This document shows, piece by piece, positions 49,701-61,800 of a stretch of 64,000 nt of DNA. The translations under genes and the position numbers were made by a program. Source of the DNA: CBDCCV01 sp965215025 (lineage in GTDB: Bacteria > Bacteroidota > Rhodothermia > Rhodothermales > Salinibacteraceae); the NCBI GenBank assembly GCA_965215025.1, contig CBDCCV010000001.1, positions 1,674,001 through 1,738,000 of the forward strand, given 5' to 3'. The notes below the pieces were generated by a model. That model saw only the letters and a program-made list of their open reading frames with translations. It had not been told where the DNA came from and searched no databases. Positions within the stretch are counted from its first letter, which is position 1, and each line of letters opens with the position of its first letter.

Positions 49701-52700
49701 CACGGGCGGTTCCTGTCCGCCGCCGCCGCTGACGGAGACGTTGTCGAAGACGGCCGTGCTGATCTGACCGCCGTTATGGCTCGTCACCGGCACGCCGACG
49801 AAGACCGCCTCGCCCATCGCCACCGTGACGCGCCCGATCTCCTCCCACGCCTGCCCGTCGTTTGAGCGCGAGCCGACGAGCGCGTTGCCCTGGCGCTCGA
49901 GGCGCACCCACACCGGCGCCTCCGCTGCGCCGCCGCTCGTGGTCTGCATCGGCGCGCCGGTCTCGGCGCGGTGCTGAAGCTGCACGCCGTTCGAGGGCGT
50001 AATGACCGTCATGGCGTGCTTCGAGTTGGCCGCGAGCGAGGCGCGGATCATCACGCCGGCCTTGGCCCACGGGTGCGTGTTCGTCTGGGAGGCGACGCGA
50101 GCGGTGACGTGCCCGTCGCCGGAGAGCGTCTGGTAGACGAAGCGGAACTCATCGGAGGTGCCCCAGATGTCCGAGCCGGAGCCTTCGACGGTGAAGGCGC
50201 CGTCGGAGAAGGCGGCTGAGCCTTCCGCGTTGGGATTGCCGATGTCCTGACTCGCCCACGGCGACGGCAACGCGCCCGCAGGCGGCTGCGCCTGCCCTTC
50301 GCCAAGGAGGCTTACGTCGCGGTCCTCGGCGCTGCTGGCGATGCTGAGCGTGGCGGAAAAGCTGCCCGCGCTTTCCGGCGCGAAGGCGACTTCGACCTGG
50401 CGCACCTCGTCCGGGCCGAGCGTGCCGCTCTCGCCGCCGCTCGTGATCGTGAAGGGGCCGCCGCCGGGGGCGATGCTCAGCCCGCTGATCTCGAGCGCGG
50501 CGTTGCCCGTGTTCTCGATCTCAAAGCTCTGGCTCGCACTCTCGCCCACACGCGCCGCGAAGCTCAGCGACGACGGGCTGACGGCGATGCCCGGCTCCGG
50601 CTCCGGCGAGGCCGTGCCGCTGAGGCTCACGCTTGCGCTGCCCGCATCGCTGGTGAGCGCGAGCGCGGCGGAGAAGCTGCCGTCCTGGCCGGGCGCGAAC
50701 GTGACAGTGATGTCCTGCATGCCGCCGTCTGCGGCCACGGTGCCCGTCGGATCGCCGAGGACGCTGAACACGCCCGCATCGGCGCCCGTGATGCTCACGC
50801 CGGAGAGGTCGAGCGGGGCACCGCCGTCGTTGGTGACGGTAACGGTTTGCTCCTCTGTGGTGCCCTCGATGATCGACCCGAAGGTGAGCGCCTCCGGGCT
50901 GACGGCGATCTTGGGCGCCGTGCCCACGCCGCTGAGGGCGACCTCGGCGGCCTCGCCCGCGTTGTTTTCGATGGCGAGCGTGGCGGCAAAGCCGCCGGCG
51001 CTGCCGGGCGCGAAGGTGAGAGGAATCTCTTCCGAGCCGCCCGCCGGGATCGTCAGCGGGGCCGAGGCGCCGAGCTGAAAGGCGTCATCGCCGGAGAGCG
51101 TCAGCGCGCTGATGTTAAGATCGGCGTTGCCCGTGTTCTCCACGAGCACGTTCTGAGCGGCGGAGGTCTGGCCCGCGCGCACCTCGCCAAAGTCAAGCGA
51201 GAGCGGGCCGACGGCGATGGCAGGCGCCGGGGCCGCTTCGCCCGTGCCCGTGAGCGCGACGCTGGTCGGGCCGGCGCTGCTCGCCAGGTCAAGCGTGGCC
51301 GCGAAGCTGCCGGCCTGCGGCGGCGTGAAGGCCACGGTGACGTCTTGCGTCTCGTTCGGTGCGATGGTGCCCGTGGTGGTGCCTGTCACGGAAAAAGTGC
51401 CGGCATCCACGCCGGAAACGGACGCGCCCTGGAGCACGAGGTCGGCGTTGCCGGTGTTCGTAACGGTGACGGCGCGGGTCCCGGTAGCGTTCTCGGTGAC
51501 CGTGCCGAAGTCGGCCGAGGCGGGCACGCTGATCTCGGCTTCCGGGGCGGGGTCCATGCTCCAGCTGAAGCTTGTCGAGGCGCTCTCCTGCGGGCTGCCG
51601 TCGTCGGTGACGGTGACCTCAACATCGTACGAGCCGGCGGCGCCTTCAGTCACCGTGCCGCTGATGAGGCCCGTGGCGCTGTTGATGCTGAGGCCGACGG
51701 GCAGGCCGGAGGCCTCGTACGTGAGCACGTCATCCTCGTCCGGGTCGCTCGCGTCGATCTGGAGGGAGACGTCCTCGCCCTCGGTGCTGGACTGGCTGCC
51801 GGGGTTGGCCACTGTGGGCGGCGTGTTCGGGGCGGCTTGGACGGTGATGGCGCCGTCGGTGGTGGCGAGGTCGGCGCGGGCGTAGTTGACGTAGACGCGC
51901 CTGGGCGTCGGCTCGTCGCCCATGACGAGGCCCGACGTGCCGGCGCCGATGACGTCGAAGGTCAGCTCGAAGAGCACCTCGCCCTCGGCTGCGCTCACCG
52001 GCTGCGCCAGCCCGCGCACGAAGGTGAGCTTGCCGGGTTCGAGGTCGGCGTAGTTGGCCGGGATCAGGCCGAGCGGGCCGCCCTCGGAGCCGGAGGCGAA
52101 GGCGGCCACGGCCGGATCGTAGTCGAGGCTGAACTGCAGCCCGCTCACGTCGGTGAAGCCGGCCCCGGCGGTGACCTCGACGGTGGCCTGGCCGGCGCCT
52201 TCCTCGACGGAGACCGAGCCGACGTTTAGCTCGACGGGGTCGTCGGCGCCGGGCGCCTCGACGTTGACGGCGCCGCCGGACACTTCGAGCGGGGCGCGCT
52301 CGAAGTTGACGTAGACGCGCGCCGGCGTGGGATACCCTTCGCCGATGGTCAGGGCCGTCTGGCTCCCGGCCGGGCCGACGACGTCGAAGGTCATCTCGAA
52401 CATCACCTGCCCGTCCTCGACGTCCTCCGGGTAGGCCGAAGACCACACGAAGGTCATCTGTCCCTCGGCCGGCTCGGCGAAGTTGACGTCCTGCAGGCCG
52501 GGCAGCGTGTAAGCGCCAGCGCCGGCGAAGTCCACGACGCTGGGGTCGTAGTCGATGCGAAACTGCAGGCCGTTGACGTCGGCAAAGCCGGCCTCGGCCG
52601 TGACCGGGACGGTAACCCGGCTCTGCCCCGCCTCGACCGCCGCCGACCCGACGGAGATCTCAACCGCGTCCTGGGCCAGGACTGGAGAGGCGCCCAGGAG

Positions 52701-52754
52701 CAGAAGCAGAAGAGCAGTAAGAACGGCGGTGGTGGTGCGGGCAAGAGCTTTCAT
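46719..52754 (-). CDS. Giant T9SS-exported modular surface protein (about 2011 aa) with N-terminal cohesin-like domains
   Basis: A signal peptide (ending LGASPVLAQ) is followed by modules at approximate residues: two cohesin-like beta domains (31-168 and 171-305), a putative Ig-like domain (308-403), four ASPM/choice-of-anchor-D repeats (405-821), a DUF1349-like concanavalin domain (828-1018), malectin-like (1021-1181) and PKD (1185-1268). A second near-identical DUF1349-like domain (1275-1468) comes next, then three lectin-like repeats ending ETIGYLVVEAG, EQVGWIAMSRG and ETVGYLAFAPG (1470-1731), and a beta-sandwich (1745-1901). A T9SS type A sorting domain ends the protein (1915-2011, FDVLGRRV and GLYLYRVQA). 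No enzyme domain is seen. An adhesive or scaffolding role is inferred. Confidence 0.88.
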   Translation of the reverse strand: MKALARTTTAVLTALLLLLLGASPVLAQDAVEISVGSAAVEAGQSRVTVPVTAEAGFADVNGLQFRIDYDPSVVDFAGAGAYTLPGLQDVNFAEPAEGQMTFVWSSAYPEDVEDGQVMFEMTFDVVGPAGSQTALTIGEGYPTPARVYVNFERAPLEVSGGAVNVEAPGADDPVELNVGSVSVEEGAGQATVEVTAGAGFTDVSGLQFSLDYDPAVAAFASGSEGGPLGLIPANYADLEPGKLTFVRGLAQPVSAAEGEVLFELTFDVIGAGTSGLVMGDEPTPRRVYVNYARADLATTDGAITVQAAPNTPPTVANPGSQSSTEGEDVSLQIDASDPDEDDVLTYEASGLPVGLSINSATGLISGTVTEGAAGSYDVEVTVTDDGSPQESASTSFSWSMDPAPEAEISVPASADFGTVTENATGTRAVTVTNTGNADLVLQGASVSGVDAGTFSVTGTTTGTIAPNETQDVTVAFTPPQAGSFAATLDLASSAGPTSVALTGTGEAAPAPAIAVGPLSLDFGEVRAGQTSAAQNVLVENTGNADLNISALTLSGDDAFQLGASAPLTIPAGGSEEIPLTFAPGSAGGFAATLAIENNAGEAAEVALSGVGTAPKIAVSPEALTFGSIIEGTTEEQTVTVTNDGGAPLDLSGVSITGADAGVFSVLGDPTGTVAADGGMQDITVTFAPGQDGSFSAALALTSDAGSASVSLSGTASPEPEPGIAVSPSSLSFAARVGESASQSFEIENTGNAALEISGLSIAPGGGPFTITSGGESGTLGPDEVRQVEVAFAPESAGSFSATLSIASSAEDRDVSLLGEGQAQPPAGALPSPWASQDIGNPNAEGSAAFSDGAFTVEGSGSDIWGTSDEFRFVYQTLSGDGHVTARVASQTNTHPWAKAGVMIRASLAANSKHAMTVITPSNGVQLQHRAETGAPMQTTSGGAAEAPVWVRLERQGNALVGSRSNDGQAWEEIGRVTVAMGEAVFVGVPVTSHNGGQISTAVFDNVSVSGGGGQEPPVAEAVARINAGSESSYTDGEGNVWEADAYVTGGKLYSNPQAAPIAGTEDDELYVTEHSGASPFFQYAIPVPEPATYTVNLYFAEIYFGAEGGGPDGAGKRVFSVDVENGQAGFSNYDLNAEVGPATAVMRTFEAEVTDGTLNLDFTASVNQPKVSAIEVLSSAAGGGNEPPVARFTATPTSGEAPLDVQFDASTSSDPDGDGLTYTWSFGDGESGEGQAVSHTYASAGGYTATLTVADGHGGTAQTAATITAEEPPAPGDLPSPWASQDVGNPNAEGSAAFSDGAFTVEGSGSDIYGTSDEFRFVYQTLSGDGHVTARLASQTNTHPWAKAGVMIRASLAANSKHAMVVATPERGVSLQHRAETGGATAFTQGNSASAPTWVRLERQGNALVGSRSSDGQAWEEIGRVTVAMGEAVFVGVPVTSHNGGQISTAVFDNVSVSGGGGQEPPIVDGTIGEAGTVTVSQSGSGQWHAVSLEEDYANPVVVMGPATFNGGQPMTLRVRNAASDGFEFQIDEWDYLDGGHATETIGYLVVEAGRHTLPGGAVIEAGKATVSSSAQGISFAQAFAEAPTVVSQAMTTNDPSAVVTRQQAVSAGGFQLRLQGEEADENHGSEQVGWIAMSRGSGTAEGQLYAAGATPNAVTHNWYTLSYAQSFAQPPVVVAAMQTTDGGDPATLRMRQRGAASVQVRVEEEKSDDAETNHTTETVGYLAFAPGVISGEGGDVPPPASKLPWAEGFGGLADGAQSDDGATAWTTDNGAASFSVQNEAFQLQRVDAEAVWRSEPVEIAGAGPVNVQLKLRSEGSLNTGGPNADYVRVYYVLNGGGEELVQGFTGKINGNGSAATVSANGLSGQTVEIVVRAKVTGDDEVYFLDDVSIAKDEAPQASATLADDEASSATRGLPAAFELRGNAPNPFRHTTTLLMNLPARARITVDVFDVLGRRVLSLPARALPAGTDRALRLDGSTLAPGLYLYRVQARLSERTITKTGRMVLTK
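48357..48922. repeat. 566-bp intragenic direct repeat, copy A
   Basis: It aligns without gaps to 49704-50269 (offset 1347). The first 209 bp differ at two positions and the last 260 bp at about nine, but the middle 97 bp (48566-48662) is clearly diverged. Each copy encodes one DUF1349-like module. Confidence 0.9.
49704..50269. repeat. 566-bp intragenic direct repeat, copy B
   Basis: Partner of 48357-48922. The diverged patch here is 49913-50009. The copies are separated by the malectin-like and PKD modules. Confidence 0.9.
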
Positions 52755-52860
52755 GGCGTCGGTCTGACTAAGAAATCTAAGCGGGGAGGTGGAAAAGGAA
52801 GGCAAGCGCGCGGGCACCCCCGGCCAGCTTAGGGCCGGAGGCGCCGTGCGCTCGGGCGCG

Positions 52861-55800
52861 TTACTTCACGAGCGTGAGCTTGCCGGTGGACACCTTGCGC
52901 GCGCCGCCGTCCGTCTGGGCCGTGACGCGGTAGAGGTAGAGGCCCGAGGGCAGCGCCGAGGCGTCAAGCGCCAGGGTGCGCGCGGCGCCGGCTGGGAGGC
53001 GGCGCTCGGCCAGGCGCATCACGCGCCGGCCCAGGAGGTCATAGACCTCGACGGCCACGTCGGCCGCCTCGGGCAGGTCGAGGGCGAGCGTGGCCCGCCC
53101 GCGCGTCGGGTTCGGGTACGTGCCCTGGAGCGCGAACGCGGCCGGCAGCTCGGCCAGCGCGAGGCGGCCGCTCTGGCCTTCGAGCGGGGCGCGCTCGAGG
53201 CGGCCGGGGCCGCCCTCGCCGTCCGGCTGCACGCGGCTGGCGGCCATCTTCGTCACCGACGAGCCGAAGGCCACTTCCGCGTCCTGGCCCGCGCTTCCTT
53301 TCGCACGGAAGCGGACGCTGAAGAGCGCTTCGCCGTCGGGGAGCGTCTGCGCCATGCCCGAGGGGTCGGTCCAGACGAGCGTGAGCAGGCCCTCTTCGGT
53401 GCGTTCGAGGTTGAAGTTGCTCTCCGACAGCCCGTCGAGGCGCAGCCCTTCAAGGCCGGCGTAGTCGAGCGCGGCGTCGTCCCACGTCATCGTGAACTGC
53501 AAGCCGCCCACGTTCTCAAACGCGCTCGCACGCACCGGCACGGATACCTCGGCGGCGGCCTCTTCGGCGGTGGCCTGAGCGGAGGGCGCGGCCACGGCCA
53601 CGTCCTGGTCCTCTACGAAGAGACGGACGGGCGGGCCGCTCGGCGCCAGGCGCGCGGCAAAGGCCGGCGCTTGCTGGCCGCCTTCCGGCGCCCAGGAGGC
53701 GTCCACGTCGCCCGTGCGGAAGCAGTGGAAGTCCTGCCCAGCGGCGTCGCCTTCGAGCGGCTCGTAGGTGCGCTCGGTCTCGTAGGGGAAGGGCGCCGAG
53801 GGGTCGTCGAACGCCTGCCCGGCCACGGCGCACGTCCAGAGCGCGCCGTTGTCGGCGCCTGGCTCGAAGTCCTCGTCCGCGCCGGAGATGATGCGGCGCA
53901 CAAGCGCGAGGTCGTTCACGCTGATGTCGCCGTCGGCATCCGCGTCGGCGGCGATGATCTTGTAGGGCGAGTCGAGCAGGACGACGTTCTGCGTGTGACG
54001 GCGCACAAGCGCGAGGTCGTTCACGTCGAGGCCGTTGGCGGGGTCCTCGCCACTGACGTTCGCCTTCGAGGCGGCCAGGGCGTAAGTCTCGCCGGCGGCG
54101 GCCGTGAGGCCGAACGCGCCGTCGTCTTCTGTCATGGCGCTTGCCGTGGCGTCGCCGGTGAGGGCGAGCGTGGCGTCGGAGAGGCCGCGCCCGTCGTAGT
54201 AGTTCACCGCGCCGGCGATGAGCGCGTCGTCCGCCGGTGCCCCGCTCTCGATGCCGAAGCGCTCGAAGGCGAAGCTGATCGACTCGCCGACCGCCGCGCG
54301 GCGGTGCGTGGTGAAGAGGCCCGTGAAGCTGACCGCCTCGGTGGCGGCGTCGGCGTCGTGGTCTACTCCGGCGAAGAAGTCTGCCGGCAGGTCCAGCGCG
54401 GAGGCGCCGTCTTCGGACACGGGCGTCATCGTAGCGCCGCCGTCCAGGCTGTAGAACCCGGTCGCGGTACCTGCCGCCGCGTCCAGCTCCATCCGCAGCA
54501 GGATCGTCTGATCGGCAGGGTTGGGGATGGCGCTATCAACCGTGTTCAGTTCCACGAAGTCCTCGCTGTTGGGCAGGTCCTCGAGGAAGAGCTGCACCTT
54601 GGCCGAGGCGTTGCCCGTCTTGCTCACGACGAGCTTGGCGTACCGATCCTCGCCCAGGCCGAACCACAGGCCCGCCTGCTGCGAGTTGTTGCCGCTGCTG
54701 CTGGCGAAGTCCGGCTCCACGACGACCGTTTCGATGGCCGAGACGCTTGAGCCTTCGACGCCCACGCCGAGGGCGTTGATCTGCGAGTTCGTCTCCGTGC
54801 TGCTTGGCGTGCCGGAGGGCTGCGAGTACTGGATGCCCTTCGTGGAGGTGACCACAAGCTGGCCACCCGTCACCGAGAGGTGGCCCGGCTCGTAACCCGG
54901 CACGTCAGCGTTGAAGACGGGGTCGTCCACGGCCAGGCGCGCCGAGGGCGGGTCCACCATGGTGAAGCCCGTGCCCTGGCCGGAGCCGCCCGCGAGGCCG
55001 CCTTCGCTGCCGTCAAAGCTAAGCGCGAAGGGGAGCGCGGCGGGCACGTCGGCGCAGTCGAGCGTCGAGTATGGCACGCAGCTCGCCACCGGCGGCTGCT
55101 CCTCAGCCAGTACCTCGACGGCGCTGACGATGGCGCTGTTGACGCTGGAGGAGAAGCCGAGGTCGAGCGCGCCGTCCGTTACCGTGATGTTCTCGAAGGT
55201 GCGCACGATGGCCGTGCCGGCGGGCGCTTCGGCGTTGAGGTCGAAGCCGGTCAGGCCGTCCTGCCCGCCCTCGACGTCCACGCTGAAGACGCGCTGGCCC
55301 GTGCCGCCGTCGCCGCCGCCCGGCGCGCCGAAGTACGGCTCCAGGAAGTGCAGGCGCACGGTGTACTGGCCGTCCTCGAGCGGGATGGCGTAGCCGAAGT
55401 CATCGCCGCCGTCGTTGGGCGTCGCGCCGTAGCGGTAGGTGAGGTAGAGGTCATCGTCCTCGGTCCCGGCCACCTCGAAGTCCTTGAAGGAGACCTCCGA
55501 ACTGCCTGTGAGGTAGCCGGCCTGGTCGGCGCCGAAGCTGCCGTAGGACGTCTCGTCAATCACCTCGCCGCCGACGTTGAAGCGGAAGGGGACCTCCACG
55601 AAGGCGGGCGGCTCGGTGGTGCCGGCCGGCTGCACGTTCGAGACGACGAAGACGTAATCCTGGTAGTCGCCGTTGGTGGCGTCCTCGAAGCCGACGAGGT
55701 AGTGGTTCGCCGTGTTTTCGCCGCGCCGATCCACGCTGCTGTTGGCGTCGAGCGGGTATATGCGCACGGCGCGCGGGATGCTGTTGAGGGCGTCCTCGGT

Positions 55801-58800
55801 GTAGCGCACGTGCCCGAAGAGCAGGCTCTCGGTGTAGATGCCGAAGGCCTCGGTGCCGGGATCGAACGTCGTGGCGCCGCCGCTCAAGGGCGGGAGGAGC
55901 ATCTGGTGCTCCGGCTTGCCGTCGGCCAGCGTGCCCACCTGATTAAGCGGCGGGGTGCTCGTGCCGTCGGGCGTGTACCAGCCAAAGGGCAGGTCCTCCG
56001 CCGGGGAGAAGCGCGCCACCGGAACGACGGTCACCGGCTCCTGCGGGTTGGCCTTCTCGAAGAGCGGGACGTAGCGCTCGTCGCCGCGCTCGGAGGCCTC
56101 GGTGCTGCTTGTGAGGCCGCTCCAGCCCGTGTCGATGTCGTAGCCGAGCGTGGCAATCACGTCTTGTAGCGGCGGCTCGTTGCCGCCCTCGTAGTCCTTC
56201 GTGCTCAGGGCAAAGAGGCCCACGTCACCGCTGCCGGCGTTGCTTTCGAACGTGAGCGCGGCCTCGAGGACGCGCGTCTGGTTCACGTCGTCGGCCGGGT
56301 CGAAGGTGACGGTAAAGGTCTGCGACGCGCCGGCGTCGAGCGTGGCCGTCTGCGGGGTGACGCTGAACTCATCCGCGTTGGCGCCGGTGAGGTCGGCCGC
56401 GCTGATGGTGAGCGTGCCGATGCCGCTGTTGGTGACGGTCACGGTCTTGACCTGCGTGATGCCGGGGTTGTCCCGCGCGCTGAAGATCAGCTCGCCCTCG
56501 CTCGTGGCCAGGAGCGGCGTCTCGGCGCCGTCGGGGCGGTCCGTCGGGCGCAGGAGGAAGAGCTTCGGGTTGCCCCCGCCGCGGTCGTACTGCGCGAGGT
56601 AGATGTCGCCCGTGGCCGGATTCTCCGTGATTTCGAGCGGATCGTCGTACGGCGTGCCGTTGATGCCGGTAAAGCCGTCGATCTCGCTGCCAGGCTGCGC
56701 GCCCAGGAAGGCGCCCGACTGCCCATCGACCTGCATAGTGTAGACGTCGTCGTTGCCGGAGAAGCGCACGAAGAGGAGGCGGCCCTGCATCTCACCGCCG
56801 AAGTTGCCGCCCCGGTACTCGATGGCGCCGTTGGGGGACTTGTTGAAGTCGAGGTCCCAGACGGCCGTGCCCATTCCCTGCGGGCCGCTCGTGAAGTTCG
56901 GGTAGCCGCGGTAGTTCGGGTCCGGCTGCGTGCCGGCGGGGTAGCGGCTCCCGCCCTGGCCCTCGCCCGGCTCATTGGGGTCCGCATCCGGGTTGCCGAT
57001 GTTGAGCACCCACTCGCAGCGCGAGGGGTTCGGGTGGCCGTAGTAGCCGCCCTCTTCCACGCGGAAGACGAAGTCGCGCTGCTTCTCGTGCGTGCCCTGC
57101 ACGCCGGTGGCGCCGGGGTTGTTATGGACGCCGTCCACGAAGGGCAGCTCGCTGGCCGAGCGGCCGTCAGGACGGACGCGCTGGCAGTCCAGGCCCTGAG
57201 GTGGGCTGGCCGGGTCGAAGTCGGGCGACTCGCCGCCGGCGGCCGTGCCGTTGGTAGGCACGTAGAGGCTGCCGTTGGAATGCCACACCAGGTCGTAGGC
57301 GTTGCGGATGCCCGTGGCGTACACCTTGAGCGGGGCGCCCGGTGCGTAGGGATCGTAGCTGCCCGTGCGGGGGTCCGCCCCGCCCGGCCACGGCTCATCC
57401 GTCATCACGTCGATGGGGCCGCTCTGCTGCACCTCTTGCCACACGGCGTCCTCGTCAAAGGTGAGGACGGCGGCGGCGAGCTTCGTCTCCGGGCGGCTGC
57501 CCCAGGAGTTGTCCGCCACGCCAGCGGCCAGGTTCGACCCCTGGAGGAAGTAGAGGTCGCCGTCCGGCCCGTAGGCAATCGAGTTGGTGAGGTGGTCCTT
57601 GGCCGAGCGCGGCAGGTTGAGGAAGACGTCGTTGACGGTCTCCAGGTCCGGCCCGGAGAGGCGCGTCACCTTGCTGCCCCAGCGCTGGCTCTCCTCCGAG
57701 AGGCCTTCGAGGCCGGCAAAGGAGGCGTGCGTGACCCACGCAACGAGGTTGTTGGCCGTGGCGTCTTCGTCAAAGACGAGGCCGATGGGCACGCGCGGCC
57801 CATCGCCGCCCACGCCGTCGAGGATCTCCTCATCGGCGAGGGTGCCGTCGGGCAGGATGGTGTAGCGGTAGATCTGCCCGCCCACGGCCAGGCCGTAGAG
57901 CTTGCCGTCCGGCCCCACCACGAGCGAGGAGAAGTAGACGCCGTCGATGCCGAGGTCCACCGGCTCGAACGTGGCGTTCGTCACTGGCTCGAACTCGTCG
58001 CTGCCGCCGCCGCTCTCGACCTCCGTGCCGGTGGTGAAGACGCTGGCAAAGGGCAAGAAGTCGTCGCCCGTCTCGGACTGCACGCCGCCGGGGCCGCCGT
58101 CCACGACGAAGCGGTAGGGCGCGTTGGCGTCCAGGAGGTCGTTCGGCGTGAAGACGATCACGTCGTTGCCGCCGGAGGAGCCGACGTTGCCGGTCACTTC
58201 GGCGCCGTTGGAGCCGTCGGCGTTGACGGCGTAGAGGTGCACGTTGCCGTCAAGCGTGCCGATGTCCACGCCCACGCCCGAGCCGGGCGCAAACAGGTTC
58301 GTGGAGATGGCCCCGTCGCGGAAGAAGCCGTCGCTGCGGTTCTCCGGGCTGACGGTAAAGGCGTAGGGCCGCGTGGGGAGGATCTGGCTGATGTCGGCGT
58401 AGTTGAGCTTGGTGTTCGTGCCGCCGGCCTGGTCGATGGTCAGGCGGCCGTCCTCGACGCCCACCTGCACGGTGACGCTGGTGTGGCGCGCGTCGGAGCC
58501 GTCATTGCCGCTCGGCGTGAAGGCGTAGATGGCCTCGGTGCCTTCGACGTTGATGGCGTGCACCTCCGGGTCGGAGCCGACATCGGCGTCCCCGACGGCC
58601 AGCGTCACTTCGTAGCTGCCGTTCGGCACGGCGATCTCCCAGCTGCCGTTCGGGTAGCGCCCGCTGGGGTAGTCGTCGCTCACGGGGTAGTCCATGTGGA
58701 TGAGCGAGGCGAGGCGCGTGTCGCCCTGGCCCGTGCCCGTGCGGTCGCGCCCGGCGCCGTTGCCGGCGCCCGCGAGGTCCACCGGCTCGCCCGTCTGGGG

Positions 58801-61800
58801 ATCGACCCAGCCGTAGCTCAGGCCGCTGCCCTGGCCGGCGCCCGTGCGCTCGCCGAAGGGCTGGCCGAAGTCCTTGAGGTAGCCCGCCGGCGGCGCGAGG
58901 CCTTCGTCCTGGAAGTTGATCTGCGTGGCGAAGGCCTCGGCCTGGCGCTCCAGGCGGAAGTCGTCAAAGGAGAAGGTGACGGCGTCGTCGGCGCGGCGCT
59001 GCGAGGCCATCACGCCGGCGAAGCTCACCGGGCCGGTGGCCGCGTCGGCGTCGTGGTCCACGCCCTCGAAGAGCGCGTCGCTGATGCCGGCGATGTGGCC
59101 CGCGTCGGTAAACGTCGCGCCGCCGTCGGTCGAGTAGGAGCCGGTGGCCGTGCCGGTGGCCGGGTCGATCTCCAGGCGGAGGACGACGGCGTCGCCGGGC
59201 TGCGCAACGGCGCTCGTGGTGGTCGTCTCCTGGTCATCGTCGTAGAGGTCGCCCTCCTCGTAGCCGACCTGGACGTTGTAGCTCGCGCCGTTGTTGTTGT
59301 CAATCAGGACGAGCTTGAGGTAGTCCGCCTCGCCGAGGCCGAACCACAGGCCGGCCTGCTCATAGCTCTTGTTCGAGGCCGTGGTGGGAAGGCTCGGCAT
59401 CGCCGTCTGCACGACGAGCTTGTCCGTGCCCAGGTTAGCGTCGAAGGGGACGGCCAGGGCGTTAAGCTGCGAGTTCGTCTCGGAGCTGGTGGTCCCGTCC
59501 GGGCCGGTGGGCTGCTTGTAGAAGATGCCCGGCGTGGTGAGGATCTGAAGCCGGCCGCCGGTCACGCTCAGGCGGCCCGGCTCGTAGCCCGGCGCGAACG
59601 TGTTAGAGACGGGGTCGTCCTCCGAAAGGCGCGCCGAGGGCGGGGCCGCCGTGAAGAAGCCGGTGCCGGTGCCGCTCTCATCCGCGAGACCGCCTTCGTC
59701 GCCGCTGAAGCCGAGGCTGACGGGCAGGTCCACCGCCACGACCTCATCGCATGGCAGGGCCGAGTACGGCGAGCAGTTGAGCGCTGCGGGCGAGGAGGCG
59801 GCAAACGTGCACGTCACGTCCTCATCGCCTTCGAGGCTGATGGTGGCCGAGGCGCCGCCTGCGTCCGTGGAGGAGTTGGCGTCCGAGCAGGTCACGTCGT
59901 CGAGCGTCCACCCGTCCGGCACGTTTTCGGACACGCTGTACGTGCCCGGCGCGAGGCCGGCAAAGAGGGCCGTGTTGGGCGCCGCGTTCACCGCCTCGAT
60001 GACGATGTAGTTGAGCTTCGTGTTGAAGCCCGTGGGCCGGATGGTCAGCGCGCCGTCGGTTACCTCGACGGTGGCCGTCGCAGCGCGGAACTCCTCGCTG
60101 GCATCGGCCTGGAAGGGCTGCTCGGGGGCGGATTCGCCCTCGATGCTCACCTGGTGCTGGCTGTCGTAATCGTTCTGCCCGCTCGGCTGGTCGCCGAGGC
60201 TGACGGTCACCTCGTAGGTGCCCGTGGGCAGGTCGTGCTCCCAGTAGATGTGCTCCTGCAAGCCGTTGCTGCTTCCGGCGCAGCAGTCGTTGTACTGCAG
60301 GTGCATGAGCGTATTTAGCTCCGCGGCCACGCCGTTGCGGCCTCGGTCACGGGCGTTGGTGCCCGCGTCGATGGGCGCGTCGTCGTCCACGGCGCGCCAG
60401 CCGTAGGTCTCGCCGTTGGCCTGCGGGCCGTAGGCGGCGCCCGCGTCGGCAGCGTAGCCGCCCGGCGTGTTGAAGCCGCTCGGCTGGAAGTTGTACTGCT
60501 CGACCGGCGTGGTGCCGCCGGGCGTGCCGTCGTCGGTGAGGCTGAAGGCGCCGAGGTCGCCCGCGAAGCTAAAGGCCTGGTCGCCCTCGGGCGTGGCTTC
60601 TTTTACGATGGTGATCTGGCCCGGGAGCTGGCTCGGGTCCACGACCTCCACGTCGGCGCTGGCCGAGGCCGTGAAGGTGCCGGGCGAAGAGGTGTTGTTG
60701 CCGCCTTCGAAGTCGAAGAGCAGGCCGTAGACGGAGGCCGTAGCTGCGGCCGTGAGCGTGCCTTCGGCGCCCGGCGCCTCGACGCCGATCTCGAACGTCT
60801 GCGCCTGGCCGGAGGCCAGCTCGCCGATCTCGCACGTGACCACGCCGCCGCTCTCCGTGCAGCCCTCGCCGGCCGAGGCGAAGCTGGCGCCTTCCGGCAG
60901 CGGCAGCTCCGCGGTGACGTCGCGGGCGGCAAAGTACGGGCGCGTGTTCTTCACCTTGAGGGTGTACGTGTACGGCGCGCCCACGTCCACCTGGTCTTCC
61001 GAAGCGCTTAGCGCCACGTCCAGCTCGACGGGGATCTTGTCGGCCAAGAGCGGCACCTCGTCCGGGTCGTCGGCCGGCTCGATGTTGGTGACGTAATAGA
61101 CGTTGTCATTGAAGTCGTAGTTGATGCCGGCGTAGTCCATGACTACGAGGTAGGCGTTCGGGATCAGCTCGCCGCCGGCGTCGCGGGCGGGCCAGACGCG
61201 CAGGTGGTGCCCCTCGTCGCCGTCGTTAGGCTGGCGGTTGCGGTCCCAGTCGCTCCACTCCGGGTCGATCTTGAAGCCGAAGAGGTCGCTCGGCGGCGTG
61301 ACGGTGCTCTGGCCCAGGTTGCCTGAGCCGCTCAGCGGCGGGAGGAAGGCCTGCGCGTGCTGGCCGTCGTGGCGCAGGATCTGGTCCGTGCCGCCCCCGC
61401 TGATGCTGCGCTGGAGAAAGATGGCCGCCGTGTTGCTGCAACAGGTGTGGTAGGCGGCCAGCTGGCGCACGAAGACCGGCTCGCCCTCGTCGGCGCGGCG
61501 CCAGAAGGGGGAGAGGATCTCCTCACCGATGGCCTCGATGCGGCCCTGGTTGTTGATCTGCTGCCCCTGCTCGACGATGGATGTGCCGAAGCCGAAGGCA
61601 TCTACGATCTCAGCCACGTTCGGCTCGCTGCCGCCCTCGACAAAGCGCTGCCAGGCGCCGCCGAGTTCGACGGTCTTGACGCCCTCGTCGCCGTCGCTCG
61701 AGCGGAGGCTAAGCTGCGCGCGGACGACCTCGTTCGCGCCGGAGTTGGCGGGGCGGTCGTAGACGAACGCCACGTCGAGGTCGTAAAACCCGCCCGGCTC

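Noticed and set aside
53897..54030. 27-bp direct repeat (GGCGCACAAGCGCGAGG...) that might suggest a CRISPR or iteron
   Set aside because: There are only two copies, in frame inside the giant gene, encoding the VNDLALVRR halves of the dockerin-like duplication.
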